DNA from: Streptomyces sp. WM6386 | GTDB taxonomy: Bacteria; Actinomycetota; Actinomycetes; Streptomycetales; Streptomycetaceae | DNA: 64,000 nt | Reading direction: 5' to 3' | NCBI RefSeq assembly: GCF_000972385.1 | Contig: NZ_JXTE01000009.1 | Location: 102,042 to 166,041 of the forward strand | Part shown: in pieces, positions 43,284-52,307 of the stretch | How the letters are laid out: each line of letters starts with the position of its first letter | Position numbering within the stretch: the stretch's first letter is position 1 | Program-made: the position numbers and the translations under genes | Notes under the pieces: model-generated | Database searches by the model: none | The model's input: the letters and a program-made list of their open reading frames with translations, nothing else | What the model was told of the DNA's origin: nothing

Positions 43284-43400
43284 ATGCCAGTGCTCGACCC
43301 GAACCCGCAGAACGGCCAGAAGAAGATGCTGCTCGTCTTCGGCGCGTTCCTCGCCATCTTCGTGATCATCGCCGTCATCGCGTCGCTCGCCTCACCCTGA
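43284..43400 (+). CDS. SGM_5486-type transporter-associated small membrane protein
   Basis: A 38-codon ORF too short for ordinary ORF calling, starting MPVLDPNPQNGQKKM with one membrane helix (LLVFGAFLAIFVIIAVIASL). It matches in size and position the small SGM_5486 transporter-associated proteins encoded after MFS transporters in Streptomyces, as I recall them. It lies 48 bases after the MFS stop and ends at the terminator palindrome. Codon use is normal for coding. Confidence 0.8.
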   Translation: MPVLDPNPQNGQKKMLLVFGAFLAIFVIIAVIASLASP

Positions 43401-43406
43401 ACCGGC

Positions 43407-43430
43407 GATGGTGGGGCTAGCCCCACCATC
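43407..43430 (+). terminator. Terminator after the MFS operon
   Basis: Perfect palindrome with arms GATGGTGGGGCT (43407-43418) and AGCCCCACCATC (43419-43430), 6 bases after the stop of the 38-residue gene. Confidence 0.8.
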
Positions 43431-43559
43431 CCCTAGGGGGCGAGTCTCAGGGTCAACTGGGTGGATCACCGGATGGGTTGAGGGCCCGCGATTCCGTAAC
43501 TTCGAGATGTGACCGCGGCACAGCGGACCACCGGCCCACTCGAAGACGCGGAGGCAACC

Positions 43560-43766
43560 ATGTCGGCCCCTACGCACACCCCGCCCCACCCGGCGACCCG
43601 GGGACGCGTCGACATCCGGCTGCCCTGGTGGGCTCTCGCCCTGCCGACGCTCGCCTTCATCACGCTGCTCGCGCTGATCCTGAACCCGTCCGACGCGCAC
43701 GCCGCCGCGGACGATCCCCTGATCACCCAGCTCTTCGAGCGCATACAGCAGCTGGTCACGCGCTGA
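43560..43766 (+). CDS. Small single-pass membrane protein
   Basis: A 68-residue protein with a short soluble N-terminus, one helix (about residues 23-41, WWALALPTLAFITLLALIL) and an amphipathic C-terminal tail (LITQLFERIQQLVT). The ATG at 43560 follows GGAGG by 6 bases; the in-frame GTG at 43509 lacks a ribosome site. No family recognised. It lies alone between two terminator-bounded units. Confidence 0.72.
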   Translation: MSAPTHTPPHPATRGRVDIRLPWWALALPTLAFITLLALILNPSDAHAAADDPLITQLFERIQQLVTR

Positions 43767-43866
43767 GCACCCCGCCGGCACCGCTCCTCGACCACCTCCA
43801 CACACCGGTGGAGCCGCATGTCAACTCCCTGAGCCTTATGGCCTATTTCATGCGAAGCTGGGTCTC

Positions 43867-44385
43867 ATGAGCGTCGCAGAATCCCGCAGGATCGTCCTCT
43901 TCCGGCATGCGAAAGCCGACTGGCCACAGGTGACCGACCACGAGCGGCCGCTCGCCGACCGGGGCCGCAAGGATGCCGCAGAAGCCGGACGCAGGCTGGC
44001 CGACACCGAAATCCCCTTCGACCTGGCCCTGTGCTCCACCGCGACCCGGACCCGCGAGACCTGGAAGCTCGCCGTGCACGAGTTCGCGCACCGGCCGAAA
44101 ACCGTCTACGAGGAGCGGGTCTACGAGGCCTCGCCCGGCGAGCTGATCGCCGTGCTCAACGAGACCCCCGACGACGCGCAGAACATTGTCCTGATCGGCC
44201 ACAACCCGGGCGTGCAGGGCCTCGCCGACATCCTGGCCGGCTCGGCCGAGGGAGATGCCGGCGAGCGGATGAGCCGCCGCGGTTTCCCGGCCGCCGCCTT
44301 CGCCGTCCTGTCGTTCACCGGCCCCTGGAAGACGCTGGAACCGGGCGCGGCCACGCTCCTGGACTACTGGGCGCCGTCCGAATGA
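43867..44385 (+). CDS. Histidine phosphatase family protein (SixA-like)
   Basis: A 172-residue member of the RHG histidine phosphatase branch. The motif VLFRHAKADWP holds the catalytic RHx; LIGHNPGVQGLAD holds the second catalytic histidine. SixA dephosphorylates a phosphohistidine in E. coli NPr/ArcB. The length is normal. The target here is unknown. It is followed by a strong terminator and converges with serB. Confidence 0.92.
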   Translation: MSVAESRRIVLFRHAKADWPQVTDHERPLADRGRKDAAEAGRRLADTEIPFDLALCSTATRTRETWKLAVHEFAHRPKTVYEERVYEASPGELIAVLNETPDDAQNIVLIGHNPGVQGLADILAGSAEGDAGERMSRRGFPAAAFAVLSFTGPWKTLEPGAATLLDYWAPSE

Positions 44386-44406
44386 TCCGACCGATGTGAG
44401 AACCCT

Positions 44407-44449
44407 GTGCGAAGGGCCCGGCACCGCCGCGGTGCCGGGCCCTTCGCAC
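44407..44449. terminator. Bidirectional terminator between sixA-like gene and serB
   Basis: Nineteen-base-pair stem with arm GTGCGAAGGGCCCGGCACC (44407-44425) and its complement 44431-44449, loop GCCGC. Lies between convergent genes and can serve both. Confidence 0.85.
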
Positions 44450-44493
44450 GCCGTACGACGCCTGCCGTACGCGACGGCTCGGTACGCGACGGC

Positions 44494-45705
44494 TCAGTCG
44501 ATCTCGTCGTGCGTGTCCGCCGCCTCGACCTCTTCGCGGGTCACACCCAGCAGATACAGGACCGTGTCCAGGAACGGCACGTTCACCGCGGTGTGCGCCG
44601 CCTCCCGGACCACCGGCTTGGCGTTGAAGGCGACCCCGAGGCCGGCCGCGTTGAGCATGTCCAGGTCGTTGGCACCGTCGCCGATGGCCACGGTCTGCGC
44701 CAGCGGCACCCCCGCCTCGGCGGCGAACCGACGCAGCAGCCGCGCCTTGCCCGCCCGGTCCACGATCTCGCCCGTGACCCGGCCGGTCAGCTTCCCGTCG
44801 ACGATCTCCAGGGTGTTGGCCTGGGCGAAGTCCAGCCCGAGGCGCTCCTTGAGGTCGTCGGTGACCTGGGTGAACCCGCCCGAGACGACACCGACTTGGT
44901 AGCCGAGGCGCTTGAGCGTACGGATGAGGGTGCGGGCGCCGGGGGTCAGCCGCACCTCGGTGCGCACCTTGTCCACGACCGAGGCGTCGAGCCCTTCGAG
45001 GAGGGCCACACGCGCGTGCAGTGACTGCTCGAAGTCCAGCTCCCCGCGCATCGCGGCCGCCGTCACCTCGGCGACCTCGTCCTCGCAGTCGGCGTGCGCG
45101 GCGAACAGCTCGATGACCTCGTCCTGGATGAGCGTCGAGTCGACGTCCATCACGACCAGTCGCTGCGCGCGCCGGTGCAGCCCGGCCGCGACGACGGCGA
45201 CGTCCACGCCGAGCGCGGCGGCGTCGGTCACCAGGGCGGTCCGCAGGGGCTCGGTCTCCACACCGGACACCGCGAACTCGACCGCCGTCACCGGGTACTT
45301 GGCCAGCCGGAAGATACGGTCGATGTTGCCGCCGGCCTTGGTGATCCGCGCGGCGGTCGCGGCGGTCGCCTCCGCGGTGAGCGGATGTCCGAGCACGGTG
45401 ACGAGGGAACGGCCGAGGCCACGGGGCCGGTTGTCGCCCAGGCCGGAGATGATCTCGGCCTGCATCTTCATCGACTCCGCCCAGCTGTGGACGGTCTTGC
45501 GCAGGTCGCCCTCCAACCCGCGCGACGGCTCGGTCACGAGCGCGCACAACACCATGCGGCCACGGGTGACGACCTGCTCGATGTCGACCACGTCGACGGA
45601 GTAGGCGGCGAGAGTGTCGAAGAGTCCGGCTGTGATGCCCGGCCTGTCCTTGCCGAAGATCTTGACGAGAAGAGTGGGGACGTCGGAGGTCTGCGAAGCG
45701 CTCAT
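44494..45705 (-). CDS. serB: Phosphoserine phosphatase SerB
   Basis: A 403-residue HAD-superfamily phosphatase for the last step of serine synthesis. The N-terminal part (about residues 1-165) has two ACT-type regulatory domains (LVKIFGKDRPGITAGLFDTL). The HAD core has VMDVDSTLIQDEVIELFA (nucleophile DxDST, about residue 187), and GDGANDLDML near 345. This ACT-HAD arrangement is the actinobacterial SerB2 type, in which serine can act as a feedback ligand. Confidence 0.95.
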   Translation of the reverse strand: MSASQTSDVPTLLVKIFGKDRPGITAGLFDTLAAYSVDVVDIEQVVTRGRMVLCALVTEPSRGLEGDLRKTVHSWAESMKMQAEIISGLGDNRPRGLGRSLVTVLGHPLTAEATAATAARITKAGGNIDRIFRLAKYPVTAVEFAVSGVETEPLRTALVTDAAALGVDVAVVAAGLHRRAQRLVVMDVDSTLIQDEVIELFAAHADCEDEVAEVTAAAMRGELDFEQSLHARVALLEGLDASVVDKVRTEVRLTPGARTLIRTLKRLGYQVGVVSGGFTQVTDDLKERLGLDFAQANTLEIVDGKLTGRVTGEIVDRAGKARLLRRFAAEAGVPLAQTVAIGDGANDLDMLNAAGLGVAFNAKPVVREAAHTAVNVPFLDTVLYLLGVTREEVEAADTHDEID

Positions 45706-45980
45706 GGTGTACCCACCGTATCCGGCACCCAGTGCCTTTCGCCCCTGAGGTCCGCCTGACGGACAGGGAACACTGAGCGTCGCTCAAGTGGCGGGGGCCT
45801 TACGTGGCGGCTACAGCTCTATGGCCACATGTCGGGAGACCGGACCGACGGTTACCGGCCAAGTGGTCGGCGTGCCGGGGACCGAGGACGCCGAAGACCG
45901 TGGGGCAGCGGGCGACTCGCCCCCCGCTGCCGCGGCCCCGAAACGCCTTCGCCGACCGCGCCCGCATCACCACACCCGGA

Positions 45981-48647
45981 TCACCTCCGCCCCCTCGGCC
46001 TCCCCGGCGGGGGAGGAGGCGGTGGCGGCGGCGGACCGTCGTTGGGCGTGGACGGCCGGGGCGGCGGCTCTATCGGGCCCACCACGGTGGGAGCGCCGTA
46101 CATGTCGGCACCGGCGGGCGGCGACTCGTCGGACGACCCGTCGTCACCGGACGGCACCGGCCCGCTGCTCGCGTCCCCGGCAGCCGGATCCACCTCGCCC
46201 CCCCAGGCGCCCTCACCGGTCGGCCGCACCCCTCGCCCCGGCGGCGCGCTCGAGGACCGGCGACCTTGCCCCGGAGGAGGCGCCCCGGGCCGCCAGGCGC
46301 CTTCACCGGGCCGGCCCTCCGGTCCGGCTGGAGCTCCCGAGGGGGAGCGTCCCTGTCCTGGAGGGCGTGTCCCGGGCCGCCAGGCGCCTTCACCGGGCCG
46401 GCCCTCCGGTCCGGCTGGAGCTCCCGAGGGGGAGCGTCCTTGCCCCGGAGGAGGCGCCCCGGGCCGCCAGGCGCCTTCACCGGGTTGGCCCTCCGGTCCG
46501 GCTGGAGCTCCCGAGGGGGAGCGGCCCTGCCCCGGCTGGCGTGTCCCGGGCCGCCAGGCGCCCTCGGTCGGTTGCGAGTCCTGCCCCGGTCGCCTGCCAC
46601 CTTCCGCGGGTGGAGTCCCCTGCCCCGGCGGCGCTTGCGAAGGTGAGTGGCCCTGCCCGGGGGGAGGCGTCCCCGGGCGCCTGCCGCCTTCCGCGGACTG
46701 TGCCCCTCGACCCGGCGGAGGCCCGCCCGGTGGCCGCCCGCGTCCCGGCGGTGCGCCCCGGTCAGGCCGCGCGTCGGACGGTCGCGCATCCTCCGGTTCC
46801 CGAAGCTCGTCCGGCACCTGCAGATACGGATTGGTCGCGGGGTTCGGCGGCCGATACGGCGCACCCGGCGTGTACGGCCCGGACTCGCCACCCGCGGGCG
46901 TCGCCCCGGCCTCGCCCCCGCGCGGCGCACCCCCACCCCGGGAATCACCCGTGTACGGATCCGCCCCCGACGCCCCTGGATACGACGTCCCTTCCGACCC
47001 CCCGGCATACGGCGCCCCCCGCGAAGGCCCCACGTTCGGCGCCGACCCGGAACCACCGGGGTACCGCCCAGGTGCCCCGGGATACGCCCCGGTTTCGCCC
47101 GCATACGGCGGCTGCCCAGCATCCGGCCCCCCGCTCCCCGGAACCCCGCCCACGCCACTCAGCGCCAGCGGCGCCGACCGGTGCCCCGCCGCCCCGGTCG
47201 CACGGGCGAGCAGCGCCCCGACGGCGCCCGCACCCGCCCCCCACAAGGCGCCGAGGAGCAGCGCCATACCGAGCTGCCCGTGCAGTTCGATGCCGGCGCC
47301 GAACGCGTCGAAGCCCAGCACCGACAGCGAGGCGTTCACGGACACCTCCGTCATCCAGGCGAGCAACGGCAACGCCAACGCCGTCACGACCCCCAGCCGC
47401 AGAGCACAGCGCCCGGCGAAACCGAGGGCACCCGGATCCCGTACCTGCGCACTCCCCGAGCCGACCCCTGAGCCCCGTACACCCGCCGGACCGCCGACAC
47501 CGCCCCTGGCCTGCGCCGACCCCGGGACAGGCACCCCCACCGGCGTCCGCACCGCCGTCAGCACCCCCGCCAGCAGCAGCATCATCGCCGCCGCGACCCC
47601 CAGCAGCCACACCCGTCCGTCCAGCTCCGCCAGCCGCGACAGCGACACGGACTGGTCGCGCTCGGAGCTCAGGAGGTCGTCCAGGGGATCCGGGAGGAAG
47701 CCGGCCAGCGGACCGGTCGCCCGGCCGTCCCACGGTACGAACAGGCCGATCGGGATACCCAGCCAGGTGCCGTTGGGCGTGCCCAGCAGCGCCGCGCCGG
47801 CGATCCGCTTCGGGTGATCGTCGCCGATCGAGGCGTACGCCGCCGCGGCGAGCCCCGCCGCCACGGCGACCAGCAGGACGGTCACGAGGGCGGACACCGC
47901 GGGGCGCACGACGCGATGCACCGCTTCCCAGCCGCGGGGCAACGGCGTGCCACGCGAGGCGAGGAGCGCGATCAGCAGGACGCCGGCCGACCAGACCAGG
48001 CCCCCGAGCAGCGTCGGCACCGTGTCCACCGTGAAGCCGACCGCCGCCTTCGCGTCGACGAGGTCGCCGATCTGGTCCGGGAGCAGTCCACCGATGTCCC
48101 CGACATCGCCGAGTCCCGGGATCTCCAGACCCCCGCCCCCTCCGCCGCCGCCGGGCAGGTCGTCGAGGCCGAGCGCGCTGCCGTCGATCGTGATGACGTC
48201 GTGACCCGCCCAGGCCAGCCCGCCCAGCGTGGCCACGAACAGCGCGACCACCGCACCCGCGCGCGCGAGGAGTTCGGCCGGTGCGACGACAACTCCGGCC
48301 GCCCGTAAGGACCGTAGGAAGAACCATGACAAAAGGAGCGCGCCGACCAGGCCGACGCCCAATGGCGTGATCTCGATGGCCGTCGCCGCCTGCGCGCCCG
48401 TCAGCCCGAAAGCGGACACATCGCCGGACGGTGTCACCGAACCACCCGCCCCAAGCGCCACTACCGCAGCGGTCATCGGGCCCAGCGATGCCGTCGAGTC
48501 GGCCTCCAGCAGGTGCAGGCCGAGTGCGGCGACGCCCGCCATCCCGATCAACGCCCAGCTCACGGCGGCGATCGCGGACAGCAGGATGTCTCCCCACGGC
48601 AACTTCGAGCCGTGCTTGGTGGTGTCGACGCTCATGGACGCACTCAT
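45981..48647 (-). CDS. Streptophobe family protein with repeated Pro/Gly-rich tail
   Basis: An 888-residue protein of the streptophobe type. About ten hydrophobic helices fill residues 1-550. The remainder (about 560-888) is disordered, rich in Pro, Gly, Ala and Arg. Near the end are tandem 29-residue units GAWRPG(A/T)xPPGQGRSPSG-APAGPEGxPGE, encoded by 87-bp DNA repeats (feature at 46291). Role unknown; a membrane protein with a flexible cytoplasmic or wall-spanning tail. The ATG at 48647 is chosen. Divergent from the FHA-ABC gene. Confidence 0.88.
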   Translation of the reverse strand: MSASMSVDTTKHGSKLPWGDILLSAIAAVSWALIGMAGVAALGLHLLEADSTASLGPMTAAVVALGAGGSVTPSGDVSAFGLTGAQAATAIEITPLGVGLVGALLLSWFFLRSLRAAGVVVAPAELLARAGAVVALFVATLGGLAWAGHDVITIDGSALGLDDLPGGGGGGGGLEIPGLGDVGDIGGLLPDQIGDLVDAKAAVGFTVDTVPTLLGGLVWSAGVLLIALLASRGTPLPRGWEAVHRVVRPAVSALVTVLLVAVAAGLAAAAYASIGDDHPKRIAGAALLGTPNGTWLGIPIGLFVPWDGRATGPLAGFLPDPLDDLLSSERDQSVSLSRLAELDGRVWLLGVAAAMMLLLAGVLTAVRTPVGVPVPGSAQARGGVGGPAGVRGSGVGSGSAQVRDPGALGFAGRCALRLGVVTALALPLLAWMTEVSVNASLSVLGFDAFGAGIELHGQLGMALLLGALWGAGAGAVGALLARATGAAGHRSAPLALSGVGGVPGSGGPDAGQPPYAGETGAYPGAPGRYPGGSGSAPNVGPSRGAPYAGGSEGTSYPGASGADPYTGDSRGGGAPRGGEAGATPAGGESGPYTPGAPYRPPNPATNPYLQVPDELREPEDARPSDARPDRGAPPGRGRPPGGPPPGRGAQSAEGGRRPGTPPPGQGHSPSQAPPGQGTPPAEGGRRPGQDSQPTEGAWRPGTRQPGQGRSPSGAPAGPEGQPGEGAWRPGAPPPGQGRSPSGAPAGPEGRPGEGAWRPGTRPPGQGRSPSGAPAGPEGRPGEGAWRPGAPPPGQGRRSSSAPPGRGVRPTGEGAWGGEVDPAAGDASSGPVPSGDDGSSDESPPAGADMYGAPTVVGPIEPPPRPSTPNDGPPPPPPPPPPGRPRGRR
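46201..46600 (-). repeat. In-frame 87-bp tandem repeats in the streptophobe gene
   Basis: The landmark CGCCAGGCGC recurs at 46291, 46378, 46465 and 46552, exactly 87 bases (29 codons) apart. A degenerate 90-base unit precedes at 46201. The repeats encode the Gly/Pro-rich tail units and keep frame. Likely expands and contracts by slippage or recombination. Confidence 0.9.
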
Positions 48648-48872
48648 GGCAGACCCCCCGATCCGCGGTGCGGCGATCGCCGCGCATGTCCCCCTCGCCT
48701 GGATTACCACTCTCCGGGTCGGTTTCAACCCCGTCAACGGAACCGGTCGAAGCGTGTGCGCGTGGTCTTCACAAGGCCCGGCTTTCGGTCAGGGGGCAGA
48801 GCCTGAAATAGTTCCCGACGATGTTCGACATCCCTAGACTCCCTGTGTTGGGGGTAACTCGGGGGACTACTC

Positions 48873-51449
48873 ATGGGGCATGGAGTGCCGGAACTCGTAC
48901 TGGAATTGAATGGACGTACCTGGACGCTAGACGTGTCCAGGCCCTACACCCTCGGACGCGATCCGCAGGGTGACATCGTGCTCGACGACGCCAGGGTGTC
49001 CTGGAGGCACGCCACGATCAGCTGGAGCGGCCGTGGTTGGGTCATCGAGGACCACGGCTCCACCAACGGCACCTTCGTGCAGGGCCAGCGGATCCACCAG
49101 CTGGAGCTCGGCCCGGGCTCGGCGGTGCACCTGGGCAACGCGACCGACGGCCCGCGCGTGAGCCTCTCCGGCACCGCGGCCCCGGCCGCGCAGCCTCAGC
49201 AGCAGCCGTACGCCGCCCAGGGAGCTCAGGGCGGGCAGGGAGCTCAGGCCGCTCCGGCCGCGAACCCGGGCTGGGCCCAGCAGGCACCGCCGCACCAGCA
49301 GGCACCGCCGCACCAGCAGGCCCCGCAGGCCGGCTGGCAGCAGCCGCAGCAGCAGCCCTCTGTCGGGAAGGTTCCGCAGCAGCAGGGCCCCGGCGTCGGC
49401 GCGGGGGCGCCGCCGGTCTACGGCGACCGCAGCCCGACCACGTTCCACCAGTTCTCGATCGGCCGCGTGATGCGGATCGGTCGTGCCCTGGAGAACGAAC
49501 TGGTCGTCTCCGACCTCCAGGTCTCCCGTCACCACGCCGAGTTCCACTCGACGCCCGACGGGCGCATGGAGATCCGCGACCTCGGCTCGCACAACGGCAC
49601 CTACGTCAACGGTCAGCCGATCGCCAAGGGCGGCTCGATCCTGCTCGGCCCGACGGACATCGTCGGTGTCGGTCACTCGACGTTCCGGATCGTGGGCGAC
49701 CGCCTCGAGGAGTTCGTCGACACCGGTGAGGTCTCCTTCTCGGCCCGCCATCTGACCGTCACGGTCGACGGCGGCAAGCAGATCCTCAAGGACGTCTCCT
49801 TCGGCGTCCCGGAGAAGTCGCTGATCGCGGTCATCGGACCGTCCGGTTCCGGCAAGTCGACGCTGCTCAAGGCACTGACGGGCTACCGGCCCGCCAACCA
49901 GGGCGATGTCCTCTACGACAACCGGAACCTCTACAAGCAGTTCGCCGAGCTGCGCCAGCGCATCGGTCTGGTCCCGCAGGACGACATCCTGCACAAGGAA
50001 CTGACCGTCAAGAAGGCCCTCAAGTACGCGGCCAAGCTCCGCTTCCCCGCCGACACCACCGGCGCCGAGCGCGACGCCCGGATCGACGAGGTACTGCGCG
50101 AGCTGAAGCTGGACATCCACAAGGAGAAGAAGGTCACCTCCCTCTCCGGTGGCCAGCGCAAGCGCGTCTCCGTGGCCCTGGAGCTGCTCACCAAGCCGTC
50201 GCTGATCTTCCTGGACGAGCCCACCTCGGGCCTCGACCCGGGCATGGACCGCGATGTCATGCAGCTGCTGCGCGGCCTCGCCGACGACGGCCGTACGGTC
50301 CTCGTCGTCACCCACTCGGTGGCCGAGCTGGCGATCTGCGACAAGCTCCTCGTGATGGCTCCCGGCGGTGCGGTCGCCTACTTCGGCCCGCCCGAGGAGG
50401 CGCTGAACTTCTTCGGCTACGACACCTGGGCCGACGTCTTCTCCGCCTTCGAGAACTACCGCGACTACGACTGGGCCGGACGCTGGAAGGGCTCGCAGCA
50501 CTACCAGATGTACGCCGCGGACATCGACGCGATTGCGCCGCAGTCCGTACAGATGCCGCCGATGCAGGCGATGAGGCCGCCGAAGCCGCAGGGCTGGATG
50601 GGCCAGTTCGTCACGCTGGTGCGCCGCTATGTCTCGGTCATCGTCTCCGACAAGGGCTTCCTGGCCCTGTCGATCATCCTGCCGCTCGTCCTCGGCTCGG
50701 TGAGCCTCCTCATCGACCAGGGCAAGGACCTCCTGGTCAACACGGAGATCAACCCGACCACGGGCAAGCCCGTCGCCAACGGCACGGCCCTCACCGTGCT
50801 GCTGATCCTCGCGGTGGGCGCCTGCTTCGCCGGCGCCGCCAACTCCGTCCGTGAGCTGATCAAGGAACGGGTCATCTACGAGCGGGAGCGCGCGACCGGC
50901 CTGTCCCGGTCCGCGTACCTGATGTCCAAGGTGTTCGTGCTCGGCGTGATCACCGTGCTCCAGGGCCTGATGGTCGGCGTCATCGGCTTCTCCAGCCGTA
51001 CGGTCCCGAAGGAGGGTCTGCTCCCCGGCGTCCCGATCCTGCTGGAGCTGTGCATCCCGATCATGGCGCTCGGCTTCACCGCCATGATGTTCGGCCTGAT
51101 CATCTCGGCCTTGGTGAAGACCGCCGAGAAGACCATGCCGCTGCTGGTCATGTTCGCGATCATCCAGGTCGTCTTCACGGGCTGTCTGTTCCCGCTGGCC
51201 AACTCGGTCGGCGTCAACGAGCTCTCGTACCTGATGCCGTCGCGCTGGGCGGTCGGCGCCGCGGGTGCCACGCTCGACTTCAACAAGATCAGCCCGCCCG
51301 CCAAGGGCGACAGCGACGACCCGCTGTGGGCGAACACCCTCGGCGCCTGGGGCATGGACATGGTCGCCCTGATCATCCTCGGCGTGATCTGCGGCTTCTT
51401 CGTGGCCCGCTTCCTGCGCCGCCACGAGCCCGAGGTCATGCGCAAGTAA
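48873..51449 (+). CDS. FHA-domain ABC transporter, ATPase and permease fused
   Basis: An 858-residue fusion. Two FHA phosphothreonine-binding domains lie at about residues 1-95 (LGRDPQGDIVLDDARVSWRHA) and 190-275 (VSRHHAEFHST), separated by a Gln/Pro/Ala-rich linker with 18-base DNA repeats. The ATPase (about 290-520) has Walker A GPSGSGKST, signature LSGGQRKRVSVAL and Walker B LIFLDEPTSGLD. An ABC2-type permease occupies 570-850. The layout matches mycobacterial Rv1747, an exporter controlled by Ser/Thr kinases. Substrate unknown; kinase control inferred. Confidence 0.94.
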   Translation: MGHGVPELVLELNGRTWTLDVSRPYTLGRDPQGDIVLDDARVSWRHATISWSGRGWVIEDHGSTNGTFVQGQRIHQLELGPGSAVHLGNATDGPRVSLSGTAAPAAQPQQQPYAAQGAQGGQGAQAAPAANPGWAQQAPPHQQAPPHQQAPQAGWQQPQQQPSVGKVPQQQGPGVGAGAPPVYGDRSPTTFHQFSIGRVMRIGRALENELVVSDLQVSRHHAEFHSTPDGRMEIRDLGSHNGTYVNGQPIAKGGSILLGPTDIVGVGHSTFRIVGDRLEEFVDTGEVSFSARHLTVTVDGGKQILKDVSFGVPEKSLIAVIGPSGSGKSTLLKALTGYRPANQGDVLYDNRNLYKQFAELRQRIGLVPQDDILHKELTVKKALKYAAKLRFPADTTGAERDARIDEVLRELKLDIHKEKKVTSLSGGQRKRVSVALELLTKPSLIFLDEPTSGLDPGMDRDVMQLLRGLADDGRTVLVVTHSVAELAICDKLLVMAPGGAVAYFGPPEEALNFFGYDTWADVFSAFENYRDYDWAGRWKGSQHYQMYAADIDAIAPQSVQMPPMQAMRPPKPQGWMGQFVTLVRRYVSVIVSDKGFLALSIILPLVLGSVSLLIDQGKDLLVNTEINPTTGKPVANGTALTVLLILAVGACFAGAANSVRELIKERVIYERERATGLSRSAYLMSKVFVLGVITVLQGLMVGVIGFSSRTVPKEGLLPGVPILLELCIPIMALGFTAMMFGLIISALVKTAEKTMPLLVMFAIIQVVFTGCLFPLANSVGVNELSYLMPSRWAVGAAGATLDFNKISPPAKGDSDDPLWANTLGAWGMDMVALIILGVICGFFVARFLRRHEPEVMRK

Positions 51450-51466
51450 TCGCGTCCGTACGACAT

Positions 51467-51502
51467 CGAAGGGCGGCACCCCGGTGGGGGTGCCGCCCTT
51501 CG
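51467..51502. terminator. Bidirectional terminator after FHA-ABC and SLT genes
   Basis: Sixteen-base-pair perfect stem, arm CGAAGGGCGGCACCCC (51467-51482) with 51487-51502, loop GGTG. It stands 18 bases after the FHA-ABC stop and between convergent genes. Confidence 0.85.
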
Positions 51503-51545
51503 GCGTGCTTCGCCTTACGCAGGCGTACGAGAGGTCCGCGCAGCC

Positions 51546-52307
51546 TCAGTACGCGCCGTTGACGTTGTCGATCGAGCCGTACTTGTCGGCGGCGTAGTTG
51601 GCGCTGGCGACGATGTTGGCGACCGGGTCGTACTGGCTGAAGGGGGTGCCGGAGACGTGGTACGCGTCGAAGGTCGGCTTGATGATCTGCAGCAGACCGA
51701 TCGACGGGGTGCCGTTGACGGCGTTGACGTCCCAGTTGTTGATCGCGTTCGGGTTGCCCGAGGACTCGCGGATGATGTTGCGGTACAGACCGTTGTAGGT
51801 ACCCGGGATGCCCTTGGACTTCATGATGTCCAGGGACTCCTTGATCCAGCCGTCGAGGTTGTTGGCGTAGCTCTTCGTGGCGGCGGCCTTGACCGTGGCG
51901 CGCTTGGCGGACCGGCTCGCGGCCTCCTTCGCCTTGCGCTCCTGCTCGGCCTTCTTCTTGGCCGCGGCCTCGGCGGCCGCCTTCTTCTTGGCCGCGGCCT
52001 CGGCGGCCGCCTTCTTCTTCGCGGCGGCCTCGGAGGCGGCCTTGGCGGCGGCCTTCTTCGCGGCCGCGGCCTCGGCGGCCTGGCTCTGCAGGCTGGTGCC
52101 GGCGAGCTGCTCGGTCACGTCCGACCGGAGGCCCTTGAGCTGCTCGGAGCTGTACGCGACCTTGGCCGAGGCGGCCTCGCTCGTGGTCGTCTCCGCGTTG
52201 CTGGGAACCGCGGAGAACGCGAGGGCGGCGGCGCCGAGCGTGGCGACACCGGCGATGGCGACCTTGTGGCGCTTGGTCAGCGCGCGACTGTGGCTCTTCT
52301 GGAACAT
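51546..52307 (-). CDS. Secreted transglycosylase SLT domain protein
   Basis: A 253-residue secreted muramidase-like protein. A signal peptide covers about residues 1-38 (VAIAGVATLGAAALAFSAVPSNA). Then comes an Ala/Lys/Glu coiled stretch (about 75-130) with 10-residue repeats AAAEAAAKKK. The C-terminal SLT domain (about 155-253) has the catalytic Glu in YRNIIRESSGNP and GTPSIGLLQIIKPTF. It cleaves or remodels peptidoglycan. Preceded by a structured leader (52308-52417). Confidence 0.92.
   Translation of the reverse strand: MFQKSHSRALTKRHKVAIAGVATLGAAALAFSAVPSNAETTTSEAASAKVAYSSEQLKGLRSDVTEQLAGTSLQSQAAEAAAAKKAAAKAASEAAAKKKAAAEAAAKKKAAAEAAAKKKAEQERKAKEAASRSAKRATVKAAATKSYANNLDGWIKESLDIMKSKGIPGTYNGLYRNIIRESSGNPNAINNWDVNAVNGTPSIGLLQIIKPTFDAYHVSGTPFSQYDPVANIVASANYAADKYGSIDNVNGAY
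51961..52020 (-). repeat. 30-bp tandem repeat coding AAAEAAAKKK units
   Basis: Two near-identical 30-base blocks (51961-51990 and 51991-52020, differing at the last base) code for a ten-residue unit of the coiled spacer in the SLT protein; weaker copies flank them. Confidence 0.85.

Noticed and set aside
43407..43440. GGGGCTAGCCCC and CCCTAGGGG considered as regulator sites
   Set aside because: Position directly after a stop and full symmetry fit a terminator better.
46201..46600. Tandem repeats considered as a CRISPR array
   Set aside because: Units are 87 bases without unique spacers and are in frame in a coding gene.
45788..48034. 748-codon plus-strand frame opposite the streptophobe gene
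   Set aside because: Shadow of the strongly GC-biased, repetitive minus-strand gene; Arg/Pro-rich translation without domains.
48927..51479. 850-codon minus-strand frame opposite the FHA-ABC gene
   Set aside because: Antisense to a gene with clear FHA and ABC motifs; charged low-complexity translation.
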